A stretch of DNA of 64,000 nucleotides, taken from Notamacropus eugenii. Lineage: Eukaryota > Chordata > Mammalia > Diprotodontia > Macropodidae. Under the pieces are notes generated by a model. It saw nothing but the letters and a program-made list of their open reading frames with translations. It was not told the DNA's origin and searched no databases. The stretch spans positions 261,045,008 to 261,109,007 of the forward strand of contig NC_092872.1 of NCBI RefSeq assembly GCF_028372415.1, given 5' to 3'. The position numbers and the translations under genes are program-made. How positions within the stretch are numbered: the stretch's first letter is position 1; each line of letters starts with the position of its first letter. Positions 1-14,929 of the stretch are shown here, piece after piece.

Positions 1-2650
<2,650 letters not shown>

Positions 2651-2674
2651 CAGGCTTGGCCCAAAGTTATTTTC

Positions 2675-3065
2675 TTGAGAGAGACTTGACCATGCCACCC
2701 TCCTACTTAATTACACTGGCTCCTTATTGCTGCTTGGATCAAATGTAATCTCCTCTGATGAGCTTCCAAAGCCCTTCCTGGTGTGGGCCCCACCCTCCCT
2801 TCCAGCTCCACTGTCATCCCTCTACCTCCTGTCTCTGTATGGCCACCCCTTCCCCCCCTCCCCCCCGCCCCTGGCCTGACCTCTCTCCTCCTCTCCCTTT
2901 GGACTTGCTTTCTCTCTGTTTCTTGTTGTTCTCTCTATGCTTTTCCTATTCTTACTCACAGGTGCCCTTGTTATGCTCCTTTCAGTTCTTCAGCCAATTA
3001 TTCCATGTATCTCTACCATGCCTGGCACAGAGGAGAAATTTAATAATTGCCTCTTAATTGATTTG
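2675..3065 (+). mobile_element. L2 LINE 3' remnant in SIRT1 intron 5
   Basis: The stretch has the L2 signature 'cactggctccttattgctgc', then the Pro/Ser-rich ORF tail and a 3' end of the 'catgcctggcacagaggag' type. It is old and diverged, ending about 125 bp before the exon 5 donor side. Confidence 0.7.
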
Positions 3066-3189
3066 CTGTTACCACCTTACTCCAATCATCACATCTCAGT
3101 TGCTTTATCAATAACGTAGTCTTACAATCTAATTTTTTTCTTGCAAGTGAAAAACATTCCCCAAAAGCAATTCTAAAGAGTTTACTAAC

Positions 3190-3337
3190 CATGACACTGA
3201 ATAATCCTCTGAATCCCCGCAACTTGTTCCAGTGTGTCTATGTTCTGAGTGTAGTTTCGAAGTAGTTTTCCTTCCTTATCCGATAAGGCTATAAATTTAT
3301 GGCAGAGAGATGGCTGGAATTGCCCAGGATAAATTTC
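3190..3337 (-). CDS. SIRT1: SIRT1 exon 5 (residues 293-341 plus one base)
   Basis: The exon translates as EIYPGQFQPSLCHKFIALSD then KEGKLLRNYTQNIDTLEQVA and GIQRIIQCH, colinear with human SIRT1 exon 5. It carries the sirtuin TQNID motif (Gln323-Asn324-Ile325-Asp326), which lines the nicotinamide pocket, and His341, the expected catalytic general base (His363 in human numbering), as its last full codon at 3193-3191. The acceptor is cattctatag and the donor is CATG followed by gttagt. It is separated from exon 4 by a large intron of about 10.7 kb. The remaining catalytic core, the zinc-binding module and the C-terminus are outside the window, past position 1. Confidence 0.96.
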
Positions 3338-3399
3338 CTATAGAATGTAAGAGAATATCTAGTTTATACTTTTTAAAAGATAAACTTTTATTGTCATCT

Positions 3400-4245
3400 T
3401 TTGTTTTTATATCACCTACACTTTCCAAAGTATCACATCCTCCTCTCCCTCCCAGAAATATCTTTTATAAGAGAAAAAAACTCACAGTTTAGTAAAATTA
3501 ACCAACATATCAAAAAGTCTGAAATTATCTATAATGTTCCATCCCCAGAGACCCCTCCCAACCCCCACTTAGTCAAAGAAGGGAGAGAGAGATACCTTCC
3601 CATCTTTTCTTTGGAGTCAAGCTTGGTCATTATAATTTCACAGCATTAAGTTTCCACTGTTTTGGGTGTTCTTTCATTTACACTGTTATTTTGAAATTTG
3701 GACTACAGACTTTTGGAATACCCCTGTACTGTTTTCCTGGCTCTGCTTCCTTCATTTCCAACCAGTTCATATAACTTGCTTCTTGAGACTCATCACAGCC
3801 ACTTTTTCTTCCAGCTGAGCATCAGCCACGAGCCAGTGTGTCCAGCCACTCCCCAACTGATGGGCATCAACTTTGTTTCCAGTTCTTTGCTAATAATATT
3901 ATTCTGGTGGAAAGGGGGCATTTTTTTGGTCTTTAGCATCCCCAGGGTATATGACTAGAAGGAGACTTCTCTGGACCAAAAAAGTGTTAAGTATTTTAGT
4001 CACTCTCTTAGAAAGATTCCAAACTATTTTCCAGAATGGATGGACTAATCCACAGCTCCAAGAGCCATCTTTCTACAGCCCTTCTCCCCATCTTTGTCAT
4101 CTATCAACTGGGTGGTCTAGAGCCAATTCTGTTGAATATTAACCTTATTATTAGTGATTTGGAAGCAATTGGTGATTCTTATTCTGACAATTATTTCTTC
4201 ATATCATTTGACCACTCATCTTATCAGAGACCCTTAAATTAGTTC
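3400..4245 (-). mobile_element. Antisense L1 3'-end remnant in SIRT1 intron 4
   Basis: Read on the minus strand the recognisable L1 ORF2 tail runs from the 'attctggaaaatagtttgg' region (about 4040) to the 'cccatcagttggggagtgg' region (3850-3870) and 3' untranslated sequence. Diverged and frame-broken; the outer boundaries are uncertain. Confidence 0.6.
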
Positions 4246-4249
4246 TGAC

Positions 4250-5005
4250 AGATGTTAAATGCTTAAGTTGAACAGATGAAAACTTCTTGATCTATTAAAA
4301 CAACCAGAGCAATTAATTCCCCCAGATGTAGTCTGAAAATGTTTTTAATTTTTAAATTTATTTGTTTTTATTTATTGTTTTTTTTTTAGTTTTTGAAAAA
4401 TTAAACAAAAGAAGTAAAAGGTATTTTCTTCTAGGGGATGAGTCCACAAAATTCTCAGAAAAAGTGTTTACAATTTCAGGTCAGTGACTAGGTGCCTGAA
4501 ATAAGAACTAATTTATGCCATTTGAGATTCTTTTAGCCACCTGAGTCTTACTTTTTCTTAGGAAAAAGGGAGCAAGTAGATAAAAACAAGAATTTCAGGT
4601 TTCAAAGGTGCAGGGGTAAAGTATCATTGTACTATCTGAAAAGGACACTGGTAAGGTAGAAAAACATTTAAAAAATGGGTTTTCCTTTACCATTTTATAA
4701 TAACAGGTAGCCTGTGAGAAGTCTAAAACTAAGGTTTAACTTCTTAATCAGAAGTTTCCTTCCCTGGCATGAACATGTTCAGAGTATCCAACTGCTATGA
4801 ATGCTGGGCTGCTGTAATGTGCATCTTTTATTAGCAAACAAATGTTTCTTTTCAAAAAACAAGGAATTAAGATACACCTCTGGCAAAGGGTTTGTATGAC
4901 TGTTTGATCTGGATCTGTAATTTCATTCGTGCAGAGAGCTCCAGTCCAAACTCCCTCCATAAACACAGCCTGGCAATTTATCAGTAACTTAGTCTTAGAG
5001 TTGCC
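4250..5005. other. SIRT1 intron 4, no recognised feature
   Basis: AT-rich intronic sequence. No exon-like open frame with splice sites or recognisable repeat was seen, apart from a poly-T-rich patch near 4350-4390. Confidence 0.5.
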
Positions 5006-5009
5006 TGTA

Positions 5010-5125
5010 GGTCTTTAGAGGTTAAAGGACTTGCCCAGAGTCACACAACCAACATGTGCCTCAGGTTGGACATCAGCCTGAATATTCTAGACTCCTGTCC
5101 TGCCTCTATCCACTACATCTAATTA
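5010..5125 (-). repeat. MIR/CORE-SINE remnant
   Basis: Contains the antisense CORE-SINE signature 'gacttgcccagagtcacaca' and the 'ctatccactacatc' end. Partial copy. Confidence 0.65.
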
Positions 5126-5266
5126 GCAATGAGATCAAAGGGAAAAATATCACCGTTTCCTCCCAACTTGGGACAAGTAGTTTAAAAATCAGATCTCTTT
5201 TCAGAAAACATGGCTGCCAAAATTAATTTTTCTCATTAAATTTTTCTTTAAGTGATTTTTCAGTTC

Positions 5267-5520
5267 AAGCATTTTTTTCAGTCCTGTCCAACTCTCCATG
5301 ACTCCATCTGGGGTTTTCTTGGCAAAGATATTGGAGTGGCTTGCCATTTCCTTCTCCAGCTCATTTTACAGATGAGGAAACTGAGGCAATCAAGGTTAAA
5401 TGACTTGCTCAGGGTCACACAGCCAGTTAATTGTCTGAGGTCAGATTTGAACTTAGGAAGATGGGTCTCCTCCCTGACTCCAGGACCAGTGCTCTATTAG
5501 CTATACCACCTGGTTACCCT
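5267..5520 (-). mobile_element. Marsupial tRNA-headed SINE (WSINE1/Mar1-like), near full length
   Basis: On the plus strand it begins 'cagtcctgtccaactctcca', continues 'ggttttcttggcaaagatat' and 'tccttctccagctcatttta', then the CORE part 'cagggtcacacagcc', and ends 'accacctggttaccc'. That is the reverse complement of the common marsupial SINE, whose sense strand starts ggcagctaggtgg. Confidence 0.85.
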
Positions 5521-6044
5521 TAGGGGGTTTATTACTAAATTATTTCTTTAGCTGTTATAGATTAAATCCCATTACTTTGAAGCCTTGCATTGTTGGTCAG
5601 TAAGCACCTACTATGTGCCAGGCACATCAAAAGAAGTCTTGCCTGAATATCCACAACCATCCCTCTTCAATGGAGACAAGTCCTCTCAATTGCCTGTGCC
5701 TCACAGGACTCAGGATGGAAGGTATCCTCCTCCTGGCTCCTGCTTTCAATTCCAGACTTTTCTTCTACTTCCCCATCTCAACTAAGTTCTTAAGTCCATG
5801 CATGTGCACTGCTTACTGACAACCTCACTGTCACTCAACCAACTTCTAAATCATCAACCTTATTTTCCTGATCTTCAGTGCACAAATCATCGTCTTCCAT
5901 CTCAGCAATCTCAGGAATTTCACTATCCCTCTAGCAGACAGACCACATAACTCTTCAACCTTCTCAGTTTCCAGCTCTCTCCCAATTCAGTTACACAATG
6001 GCTATGATACCTCAGACTTTGGCATCTTATCCCTCAGATGATCA

Positions 6045-6232
6045 TGGCTTTAGAGCTGGAAGAGATCACAGAGGCCACCAAGTTCAACCTCATTTTAAAG
6101 TCAGGGAATCTGAGGCCTAGAGAGATTTGGCAATTTACTCAAAATCACACAGATGCCAAGTGAGCAAGCCTGGGATTTGAACCTAGTTCTTCGTGACTCT
6201 AATCCTGCTGCTGATATACCACTCACAACCTC
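6045..6232 (-). repeat. CORE-SINE (MIR3/Ther-2-like) remnant
   Basis: Shows 'agagctggaagagatcacag', 'aatctgaggcctagagaga' and 'gggatttgaacctagttctt', a typical diverged antisense CORE-SINE. Confidence 0.65.
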
Positions 6233-6429
6233 AAAGATCCCAAACTTTGCAATCTATCCTCTGAGCTTAACATCCTGTCAACTTCTACCAGATGACTGAT
6301 TCACACTAAGCCTTCAATTAAAACTTATCTTGACTCATCTCTTCTGACTAACTGCCCCTGACAGCCATGTAAATCTTAGAGCCCTAGTTAGTAGCAGCAT
6401 CTCCCACCCTGTATCTCTGGTCCTGTTTC

Positions 6430-6830
6430 TAACCAAGACTCTCACAGCAAAGTCCATGGAGCTGTGGTCTAGCAACTGCTTCTGCAGGTGTTTCAGCCCC
6501 ACCTCCTTGGCTGCCATAGCTCCTGAAGACCTGGAAAAGAAGGTTCTCACCATCAAATGCCATCCCTGGCACTGTCAAATGTTTCAGCATCAGAAACGGA
6601 CACAATGACAAAATGACATTAAAGATGATATATTATCACTTCCTTTGCTTCCGTGCCTTAAAGACCACAGGACCTTTCCATTTGACTTGTACCTGTTGTG
6701 TGTCCCATTAAGATAAAACCTCCCTGACAGTAGGAATCATCTTGCTTTTTTGTTCTCTCCAGAGCTTAGAGCAATGCAATATATATGTAGTGAGTGCTTA
6801 TTAAATGCTTTTTCATTCATCTGCCCATTC
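6430..6830 (+). mobile_element. L2 LINE 3'-end remnant
   Basis: Ends with the L2 tail 'agtgagtgcttattaaatgc'. Its upstream part (6520-6660) aligns with 27725-27840, which also precedes an L2 tail, so both are copies of the same L2 3' region. Confidence 0.65.
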
Positions 6831-6884
6831 CATCTCCATGAGGCTGGGTTTACTTGCCCCCACTCTTCCAGGGTGTCTCCCTGT

Positions 6885-7320
6885 AATGGTAATTTAAATG
6901 GGAAAATCTTTCCCATTCATTAATAGGCCCACGTGCCCTGCTTAAATCACATGGAAGCCTAAGTTACATGTGGTGGGAGGAGCTTGCTGAACAGGTAGAG
7001 CTGAGCTGGGAGGAAACTGGTCAGGTTAGTCAGAGCTGGGAAGGACACAGGCAGGCAGGCACAGCTTAGGATCATGAGTGTTTGTTTGTGGGAAGGTCCC
7101 AGCAGGGGCTGGGGAGGCTTGGAAATAGCTATGCCCCCTGTGGTGATAAGTTGTATTGACTTTTTGGTCACTATGATGGATTTTGTTTTCTGGTTCTGGA
7201 ATTTGACTTTCTGGTGTCTGAATAAATGTTTTTCTTCTGCCTTCTATATGGAAAGTCTGTTGTTCTTTGTGACTGAGAATTATGCCGGCATATTCTAGTC
7301 ACCACCAGTGGTGTGAATAT
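6885..7320 (+). mobile_element. Possible solo LTR
   Basis: A distinct block with a polyadenylation signal AATAAA at about 7221-7226, followed by 'ctgttgttctttgtgactg', resembles a retroviral LTR with its R/U5. No internal retroviral sequence or clear target-site duplication was found. It could instead be unique DNA or another repeat class. Confidence 0.3.
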
Positions 7321-7529
7321 TGCCTTGGCGATACACCCTCCTCTCTCCCTCCTCTCTCCCTCCCGCCTGGTGAAATCTAACCCTTACCCAGGCAGACACA
7401 GATCCACTCTCATGTACTCCAGCCATTTTCCTGCCATGCTGGAGGGCACTACGTTCTCCTCTCCCCACTAATCACTCCTTCTGTGGAGGATAGTCACAAC
7501 ACCGACATTACCTTTGCTACAAACACCAG

Positions 7530-7715
7530 GTCACACACTTGTGCTACCATTCTTATGACTTCCTACACCCCCTCCCTGACCACCAGTGCCTTATGTGTTG
7601 TCTTCTTCTAACAAAAGGGCAGCTCTTTGAGGAGAGGGACTCTTTTGTTTCCTATTTGTACCCTCAACATCTACCATGGTACTGGTCTGCAATAAATGTT
7701 TTTTCATTCTCTTAT
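7530..7715 (+). mobile_element. L2 LINE 3'-end remnant
   Basis: Contains 'agggcagctctttgaggag' and an 'aataaatgttttttcattc' tail, the L2 3'-terminal pattern. Confidence 0.6.
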
Positions 7716-8159
7716 TCCCATTTGTGAAATAACAGGATTCTGTCACTCAGCTGTTTACTAGCACTGAAAAGATAATCCATCATTTCCCTGGGCTGCCATG
7801 ATGCCCAAACTGTAAGTCTTCCACCCTGGATTCCTATGGCCTTGGTCCAGGGCCTGCTGAACATTATTGGAACATATTACAAAATAAAGCTGTTTTCACC
7901 AGCTACAAATTTGTGGGTGCAAACCTTTTTTGGCCTTTGCTGATAACCCTTCTTATTAATGCCCTCTCTCAATCCCCCTATTTTAAAGCTTTTCTTTTCC
8001 TCTTTCCCCAAATTCCAGGTCTGCTCTACGTGCCTATAATGGGTGACTTCAACTTTTACTTTATGGCCATTCAGTGAGTGCCCTATGCTTCCCAATTCCT
8101 GGTTTTTCAGCATTACTAACCATTCTCTTTCTACATGGTCACATAACTATCCTAATACT

Positions 8160-8425
8160 CCTCACTAGGAAAAGGAAGAAGCATTTACACAGCACCTACT
8201 ACATGCCAGGCAAAAGCTCTTCACAAAAATTCTCATTTGATCTTCACAAAAATCCCAAGAGCTAGGTGTTGTTATTATGCCCATTTTACAGATGAAAAAC
8301 TGAAACACAGTTAAATGGCCTGCCCAGGGTCATACAACTATCAAGTCTGGAGGCCAAATTTGAACTCGACTCTTCCTGATTCTAGGCCCGACACAATCCA
8401 TTGTTCCATCAAGCTGCTTCACTAA
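8160..8425 (-). repeat. MIR SINE, near full length, antisense
   Basis: Plus-strand order is 'cacctactacatgccaggc', 'cccattttacagatgaaaaa', 'cctgcccagggtcatacaa', then 'ccattgttccatcaagctgc', the reverse complement of MIR. Confidence 0.8.
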
Positions 8426-8429
8426 AGCT

Positions 8430-11400
8430 AATCCGTGCACTTCATCACTAGTCAGGATCTCAAGTCTTGGAGTTATAATCTCTTTAACATTCCCCTTCAA
8501 TCTGTTCCTCATCCTTAGCAATTTCCCATCTGTCTACAAAGCATTTTCAGATTTCCCTCATCTTAAAAAATACCAATGTCCTTCATCTGACCTGTATTTA
8601 TAAAAACATAGTTCTCCTTGATAGCAAAATTTTGGTCTTAAATTGGGCTTATTTCATTGATATCCATCTGCTATCCAAAGAACAGCCAGTTTGCAGGGGA
8701 GGAGGTAGACAAAAGTACTAAACAAAGAAACTTTACTCAAGCAAAAACCAAACAAACCAAAGCACCTATATCATAAGGGGGGAGAGGGGGCCGGGAAATG
8801 TACATTTTTAAAAACAACAACAACAACAACAAAAACCAAGAGAAGAGGCCTTCCCTCTACGGGGATAACTGATTTCATCCACTCCCAGCACACATTGCTT
8901 TTTCACTCATGCTTCACCTCCCTGCACAGGGATGATGATCTTATTAGCCCACTCATATTTTCTTGCCTGCTCCTTCAGATAACCCTAACCCTAACTGCCA
9001 TTTCCAAATTGTCATGAGCGTGGAGATAAGAGGCAGAAGGGAAGAAAAGACTGGGAGGCTAAGGATAGAGAAAGTCAGAGATCAAGCAGAAGAAATGTGC
9101 AGCAAACCCCTCAGAGCAGGCAGGGACCCTAGGAGCCAGTTCACTTCTCCAGCCCCTCTTTGCCCTATTTTTTTTTTAAACAACAACAATGTGGGCTGTA
9201 AGTTTAACTACCTCTGATCTCTCTATATTGCAGGTTTCACAGTGGTCTAGACATAAAGTTGTATGGAAGCAATATTCCTCATGAAAGAAGATGACATACA
9301 CTTTCATTTTTATCTTGGAAATTACATTTCTAGGAATGAAGATGAAAACAGCTTAGTGCACATTCAGATTCTAGTGTTTGGGGCTGGAGAAAAAGATGCC
9401 CAAAGAGTCTGAGTCACTCAGTTTGAACTTAATGTTCCCTTTCGGGGACAACATTCAGGATCAAAAACATTAGGTTTCATTTAAATAGTTTTAAAGTAAT
9501 GAATTGCTAGTTCACAGGTTTTTATCAACCAATTATAACTTACACTTTGACAGTAATTTGGAAATCAAGGATTTTCCACAAAAATCCATTTTGTGGGAGA
9601 AGTTGGGACCTGTGATTTTACAAGGGGTGGGAAACTCCCTCCACACATGCAAAGCAGCTATCCTTGTACCTTCTTACAGTCTTCTGGGAAGCTGTTACAC
9701 TTCAGAGTCTGAAGTCGAACCTGAGTCTTCAAAATTCCTAAGATCAGATCCTCTAACTGAGCCTCACTCCCTACTCAAAAAAGGCCTGTATGACTGCTCC
9801 ATAAACTGGCATTCTATCCCTCATCCCTATGCCTTCAGACAAGACCTGCCACAGGCCTGGCATCAGAATCCACGTCTTCACTGAAGGCTCCATTTTCAGT
9901 GTTATCTCCTCCAGTTACTTTGTATTTATTTGTGTACACAAGTTGCATCTCTCCCATTTCATACTGGTCTTACAGAAAGTCACTGATTTTCTTCAAAGAC
10001 TGTTTCTTTTTTGGTTTTGGATCCCAGGGTTAGCATGCAGTAGCTGCTCAAGGAAGGGATTTGTACAGGACCTAGATACTAAATTTTTTCTGAGCCAGTA
10101 GCTGTAGGATGACACAGTAACTTCTTCCTTGGCCCTATGAGAAAAAGCAGGGATAACCTATCCATTGGTCTGGGACCACAACCCTTGGGCATAAATCAGG
10201 GCATGTGACATCGAGGTGAGTATCACAGAACATGAGCTTTCAGGAATCTCACCCAGTCTATCACATGTCAAAGCCTGGTCAAAATCTAAATAACAACTGG
10301 ACTCGTACATCTTCACACAGCAGCACCAACTTCGCCTCCAAGTACATCCATGGCATCCACCACCATAAGTGGATTTTCACACTCTTCATTCCTAATGCAA
10401 TCAAAAAACTAAATTTCCCCAGAGAGCTTATTGTCCAAAAGAACAATGACAGAACATGGCTATGAGGCTTTCAAATTAGACTCAACTATAGTTGCTTTCA
10501 TGTTGAGGGCAAAGTAATGTATAGCATATGTTACTCAGAAGGCACTTTGGTCTAAATCTATTCTTCAATTATTTGGCTGTAGTATGGAATGGCACAGCAT
10601 GGCAAGAATAGGAGATTGCCCTCAAGGATTCCGCTGGTCCCTGGATGTGCCAGGGCTATGGTGAAGAAGTCTACCAGTCATCTATTCTTCCCAACAAAGC
10701 AAGAGATATTTTCCAAATTTTGCCAATACTTAGCTTCTCACAGCTTGAAATATATTAATTTTCCCTCACTTACTAGACTAAGGTCAAATTTCAGTTTACT
10801 GATGTTCTCTGCTCAAGGTTACTATTGGCCTGTGGCCAATTTCTGTTCGTAATTTTCCTGGTAAGACAGCTTCATGAGCACAGTAAAAACGTGACCCTAC
10901 TTTCCCCCTCCCCCCAAATTTTTATATGCTGATGCTAATTCCTCTGTTAAGTATTAATCCTTGGAATGTTTTGCCAAAGTAAATGTTATCTGCTCAACAG
11001 TTAAAGAGACCAATTACTTCTGTCTTAATCAGGGGTTAAGCATTTATCTTAAGGGTTACCTCCAAGAACTAGAAAGTGTTCTTGTTAGTTTCTCTTGATG
11101 CTATTAATTTCTACTTTAAAGTACAATCAAGCAAGCAAAACTTTTGTGAGGGGATTCCTTTCCTCTCACTACAGAAACCTGTATTCATTTCTTCCCTTCT
11201 TCATGACATATATAATCTCACATAATACAAAATAAGATAAAGCATACACTTTTGTTTTTAACTTTAACAAACATGTTTTCTCTTTTTTATTCCCTCTGAA
11301 AGAGCTGTCTTTATCAGAAAATCATCTGGTTGAAAAGGAGATAAGACAAAGTTAAAGGGAGTGGAACTTGAGACAAACCTGGGACACAGAACAAAAGGAT

Positions 11401-11935
11401 TGTGTGCTTAATTCATTTGTTCAGTACTGAGGGTTTTATGCAACATTTTACCCTTTATTTTGTAGGTTTGTTTTGTGGATGGTTATTCAATTTATCATAA
11501 TTTTTTTTTTTAACTTGCAATCATTTTTGCCAATGTCAGTAAGTCAAGACTGGGTTAAGTTAAAAACAAGACTCCTTGTATACTTCTGCTCTCAGAAGAC
11601 TTTTCAACACTTGGGTAGCATGCTTTTTAAAAACATAGTACCTATAAGTTATTACCAAATAAAAAGACAGCAATGGATTTCGGATACTTAGCTTTAGATG
11701 CTAATGTTAGCAGATAAATTAGAGTGGGATGAGCTTTGGCAATTCATGTTACTTTTTTTTCTTTGAATTAGTAACAAAAGTGTGTATCTGCATCATGTAA
11801 ATATACTACTGAATTAAATGTTTCATATCAGATGCACAAGAAAAACCCCGATTACTTTATGCCTTTAAACAACACTCATGGAAAATTTTTGCTAAGGGTA
11901 TTATTTATACCAAATTAAAGAGAAACAGTGAGTCA
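8430..11935. other. Central SIRT1 intron 4, mostly unclassified
   Basis: No exon or well-preserved mobile element recognised in 3.5 kb. It contains a short (CAA)n tract at 8814-8832, a T-rich patch near 11500, and a 126-codon open frame at 9504-9884 on the plus strand with no recognisable domain, which is more likely chance than a gene. Confidence 0.5.
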
Positions 11936-11944
11936 AAACACAAA

Positions 11945-12120
11945 AAAGGCTGAGTTTGGGGTAAAGAAGACCTGAGTTCAAATTCTATCTCTGACAGTTA
12001 GTTATGTAACCACAGGAATACCATTTAACCTCTTAGCCTCAGTTTACTTATCTGTAAAATGAGGATAATAATATATACAGTACCTATCTCAAATAAGATC
12101 ACATATGTAAAAAACGCACC
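11945..12120 (+). repeat. MIR SINE remnant
   Basis: Contains 'gacctgagttcaaattctat', 'cctcagtttacttatctgta' and 'aaaatgaggataataata', the sense MIR signature. Confidence 0.75.
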
Positions 12121-12289
12121 ATCATCACTATCATCATGATAACTGCTTCCTGACAAAACTGCAACGTGGCAAAGAATCAACCTAAATGCATCATTAATTT
12201 ATTTTTAAAACTATGCTACAGTTTGGTTACATGTAAAAAGAACCACAAATTCTCCACAACGTTGATCCTGATCATTCCCACAGAAATAA

Positions 12290-12470
12290 CCTAAGGGAAA
12301 AATAATATATACAAAGATGCCTGTAACAACACTATTTATTAAAAAGAAAAATCTGGAAATTACTGAAATGCTTCGAGAACAAGAGAATAGCTAAGCAAGT
12401 ATACTAACATGATAGCATACCCAGACAGCTACTTGAAATAATGTATATGTGAAAGATGTATGTGAAGTAT
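12290..12470 (+). mobile_element. Diverged L1 ORF2 3'-end fragment (tentative)
   Basis: Weak resemblance to the marsupial L1 ORF2 tail ('aacaacactatttattaaa', then 'aaatctggaaattactgaaa'). Heavily diverged, with uncertain boundaries. Confidence 0.4.
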
Positions 12471-12474
12471 TAGC

Positions 12475-14001
12475 TTAAAATAGGCAAAAATATGTACACA
12501 CGTGATTCCATTTTGTACAGTTACATTTCTGTAGTTATGGACCTGACAGAAATGAGGGAGAAAATGATTTAGTTTGTAGAAATGTAGAGAGAAAAGGTAA
12601 ATAAAGTTCAATATTCATTACTTTTAATTTTTACTTTCTAGTTAGTTAACAAGAAATTAATTTAGGATTAATTTGCTATAAACTCCCCTCAAGAGTTTTG
12701 GGTCTGACCCAGTGAATGTCCTGAAGAGCTAAATTTTTGGAAGAAGATCAGCTTGCTTTGTTCTAGGGCCACGGACTACATCCACCCCTAATTCTGAGGG
12801 CTACCTTAACCATTCCCTGCTCCTCACCCCCAAAGACAACTGCTGAGGCAAGAAAGTCGAAGCAGTGGTGATGCTACAGAGTGATCCATCACTTCATGTT
12901 GAAAAGAAAACATCATTAATACATTCAAAAATCATCTCTCCTTAAAAATTACATATTCTTTCTTGAAAATAAGAACATAAACCTTAAAAAATTAGATTTC
13001 CTCTAACTTCACCCAGATCCTTACTGTAGTGAGCAGTCCCTTTACTGCTTCTTAACCAGTTCCCTATCTCATTCCCTACAGAATCTATTCCAAAACTTTT
13101 TTTCCACTCAAGCCCTCCACATCTCTCTTATGGAGCTCCGGGGGGTGGGGGAAACTGAGTATCCACTGATAGTGCAATGGCTGAAAAAATTGTGGTTTAT
13201 GAACACAATGGAAAACTGTTTCGTTGTAAGTGGCAAAAGGATTCCAAGAAGCTTCGGAAATTATATGCTTACCCAACCAAGAAAGGAGAAACAGGAAATA
13301 GAGCAATATATATGATTTCAATAGTGTATACAAAGACAATGAAAAGCCTGATAATCTAAAAGACCCTGAATAACTCTTAACAGTTGACCTCAGGGCCAGA
13401 ACACAAAACATATAGAAAGGTAAGCAAAACTGCACACTGCGTCAGATATGCTGCTATGCTAATTGACTTAACTGTTTTTCTGTTACGAGGGGAGAGTTCA
13501 ATGGATGTTGATTATACAGTAAAAGGATGATAGTGTAAAAACAATAACAGATAACTCTTTTTAAAAATTAACATAGAACTTTAGGTTTCTTGAATACACT
13601 GAAGCCTTAAACACCTTCCCAAACTAAAACTCATCTTCAGGCTGAGCCATGAAGTAAATCAAGATTGTTAAGGAAAATCTTTTAAATGTTTTAAAAAACG
13701 AATTTTCCTTCATGTTCTCTCTTTGTTTACATGCTTCAGCCTATCACCCTAAAAATAAGCAGCTAGAAAATCATGATGGAGAAAGGTGGGTGAACCCCCT
13801 TCTGAAAATAAGCATGCTTATTTACCTGAAGTGGCATTTTCTCCAGGTTATTCACTACTAGGTTCTCTTACCTCACCTCAATGAGCACTTTATTTCAATT
13901 ATCTTACTCCATACTAGTGTTTACTGCAAAATAAACAGTCCAATTCAGCAATAAAATGGCAATCACTTTAGCAGAAGATATAATGCTGTAAAAGACTATA
14001 C
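12475..14001. other. SIRT1 intron 4 proximal part
   Basis: Apart from the L1 fragment at 13150-13290, no recognisable coding or repeat feature. It ends at the donor of exon 4 (14001/14000). Confidence 0.5.
13150..13290 (+). mobile_element. Diverged L1 ORF2 tail fragment
   Basis: The stretch 'caatggctgaaaaaattgtg' followed by 'tttatgaacacaatggaaaa' aligns with the L1 motif seen at 38200-38270 and 31450-31500 ('gaatggctgaacaagttgtg'). It explains a 60-codon open frame at 13177 that otherwise looks protein-like. Confidence 0.6.
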
Positions 14002-14154
14002 CTTTGCAAACTTGAAAAATGGTCTTGGATCCTTTCTGAAATATTCAATATCAAACATTGCTTGAGGATCAGGGAGGTCGGGGAAATCTACTGCCAGGCG
14101 TGCATAAATACCATCTCTTGATCTGAAGTCAGGTATTCCACAGGAAACAGATAC
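14002..14154 (-). CDS. SIRT1: SIRT1 exon 4 (residues 242-292)
   Basis: The exon translates as VSVSCGIPDFRSRDGIYARL then AVDFPDLPDPQAMFDIEYFR and KDPRPFFKFAK, 51 codons, phase 0 at both ends. VS completes the GAGVS NAD-binding motif begun in exon 3, and the cofactor-loop motif IPDFRS (residues 248-253) contains the Asp, Phe and Arg that contact NAD and nicotinamide in sirtuins. The acceptor ends ttatgttgcag, with a weak pyrimidine tract; the donor is AAAG followed by gtatag. Offset of these motifs from human numbering is 22 residues. Confidence 0.97.
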
Positions 14155-14929
14155 CTGCAACATAACATGCATGGTATAATTTCTATAATTAGATATTCTA
14201 GCTCTATAATTAGTTAGTTCTTACCACACAAGTAGAGATAAACAAGCAAAGGAAAGGAATCATAGTTTGATTTTCCTTTTAGGAGACAGCACTATGGGCT
14301 AACTATTCATTTCAAAGGAAAAAAAAACAAAGATGCTTAACCCATGCCAGTTTATTTTCCTAGCCTACAGCAGAGATACAGAAGCTGGCTTAAGACAGGT
14401 AAACTAAGTCATTTTAAAGCTTTTGACCACAATATATGTGTAATTCACATTCAATAGGGGTCAAGAAAATGAAAGGAACTTTCCCTACAATAATCGGTTA
14501 AAGGAGACAAGGGAAATTCTAGCAAAGCAAAATCTGGACTCCCTTCCCAAGAATTAAATCATTTGCTTGGATTATACAGAACATCACAAATGCTGAAGTT
14601 ATTTAGCTTTTATTTTGGAAATATATGTACATCTATATTTCATAATAAAAGTTTAGAAATCGATATACAAGGCCTTGGAAATGTGACTGTTTGTCACACT
14701 GTTTGTAATAGGGTATTTCTGATGCTACTTTAGTGGACATCTGTTGCCAGAGTGGATTCTACCTAGTCTCGAATCAGTAAAATTACTTTCCTTTGGAGTC
14801 TCACAATCACCTCCTGGATGCTTTCACCAGGCAAAGTGGCAAACCTGGTTTTGTTTCTTGCTTCTGTTAAATTGCTACATTTTTACAATGAATACAACTA
14901 CATTGTTCCAAAGATGATAGATTCCTGGG

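Noticed and set aside
13130..13359. Protein-like open frame beginning MAEKIVVYEHNGKLFRCKWQ
   Set aside because: The nucleotide sequence aligns with the L1 ORF2 tail motif present at 38200-38270 and 31450-31500, so it is an out-of-frame L1 fragment rather than a small gene.
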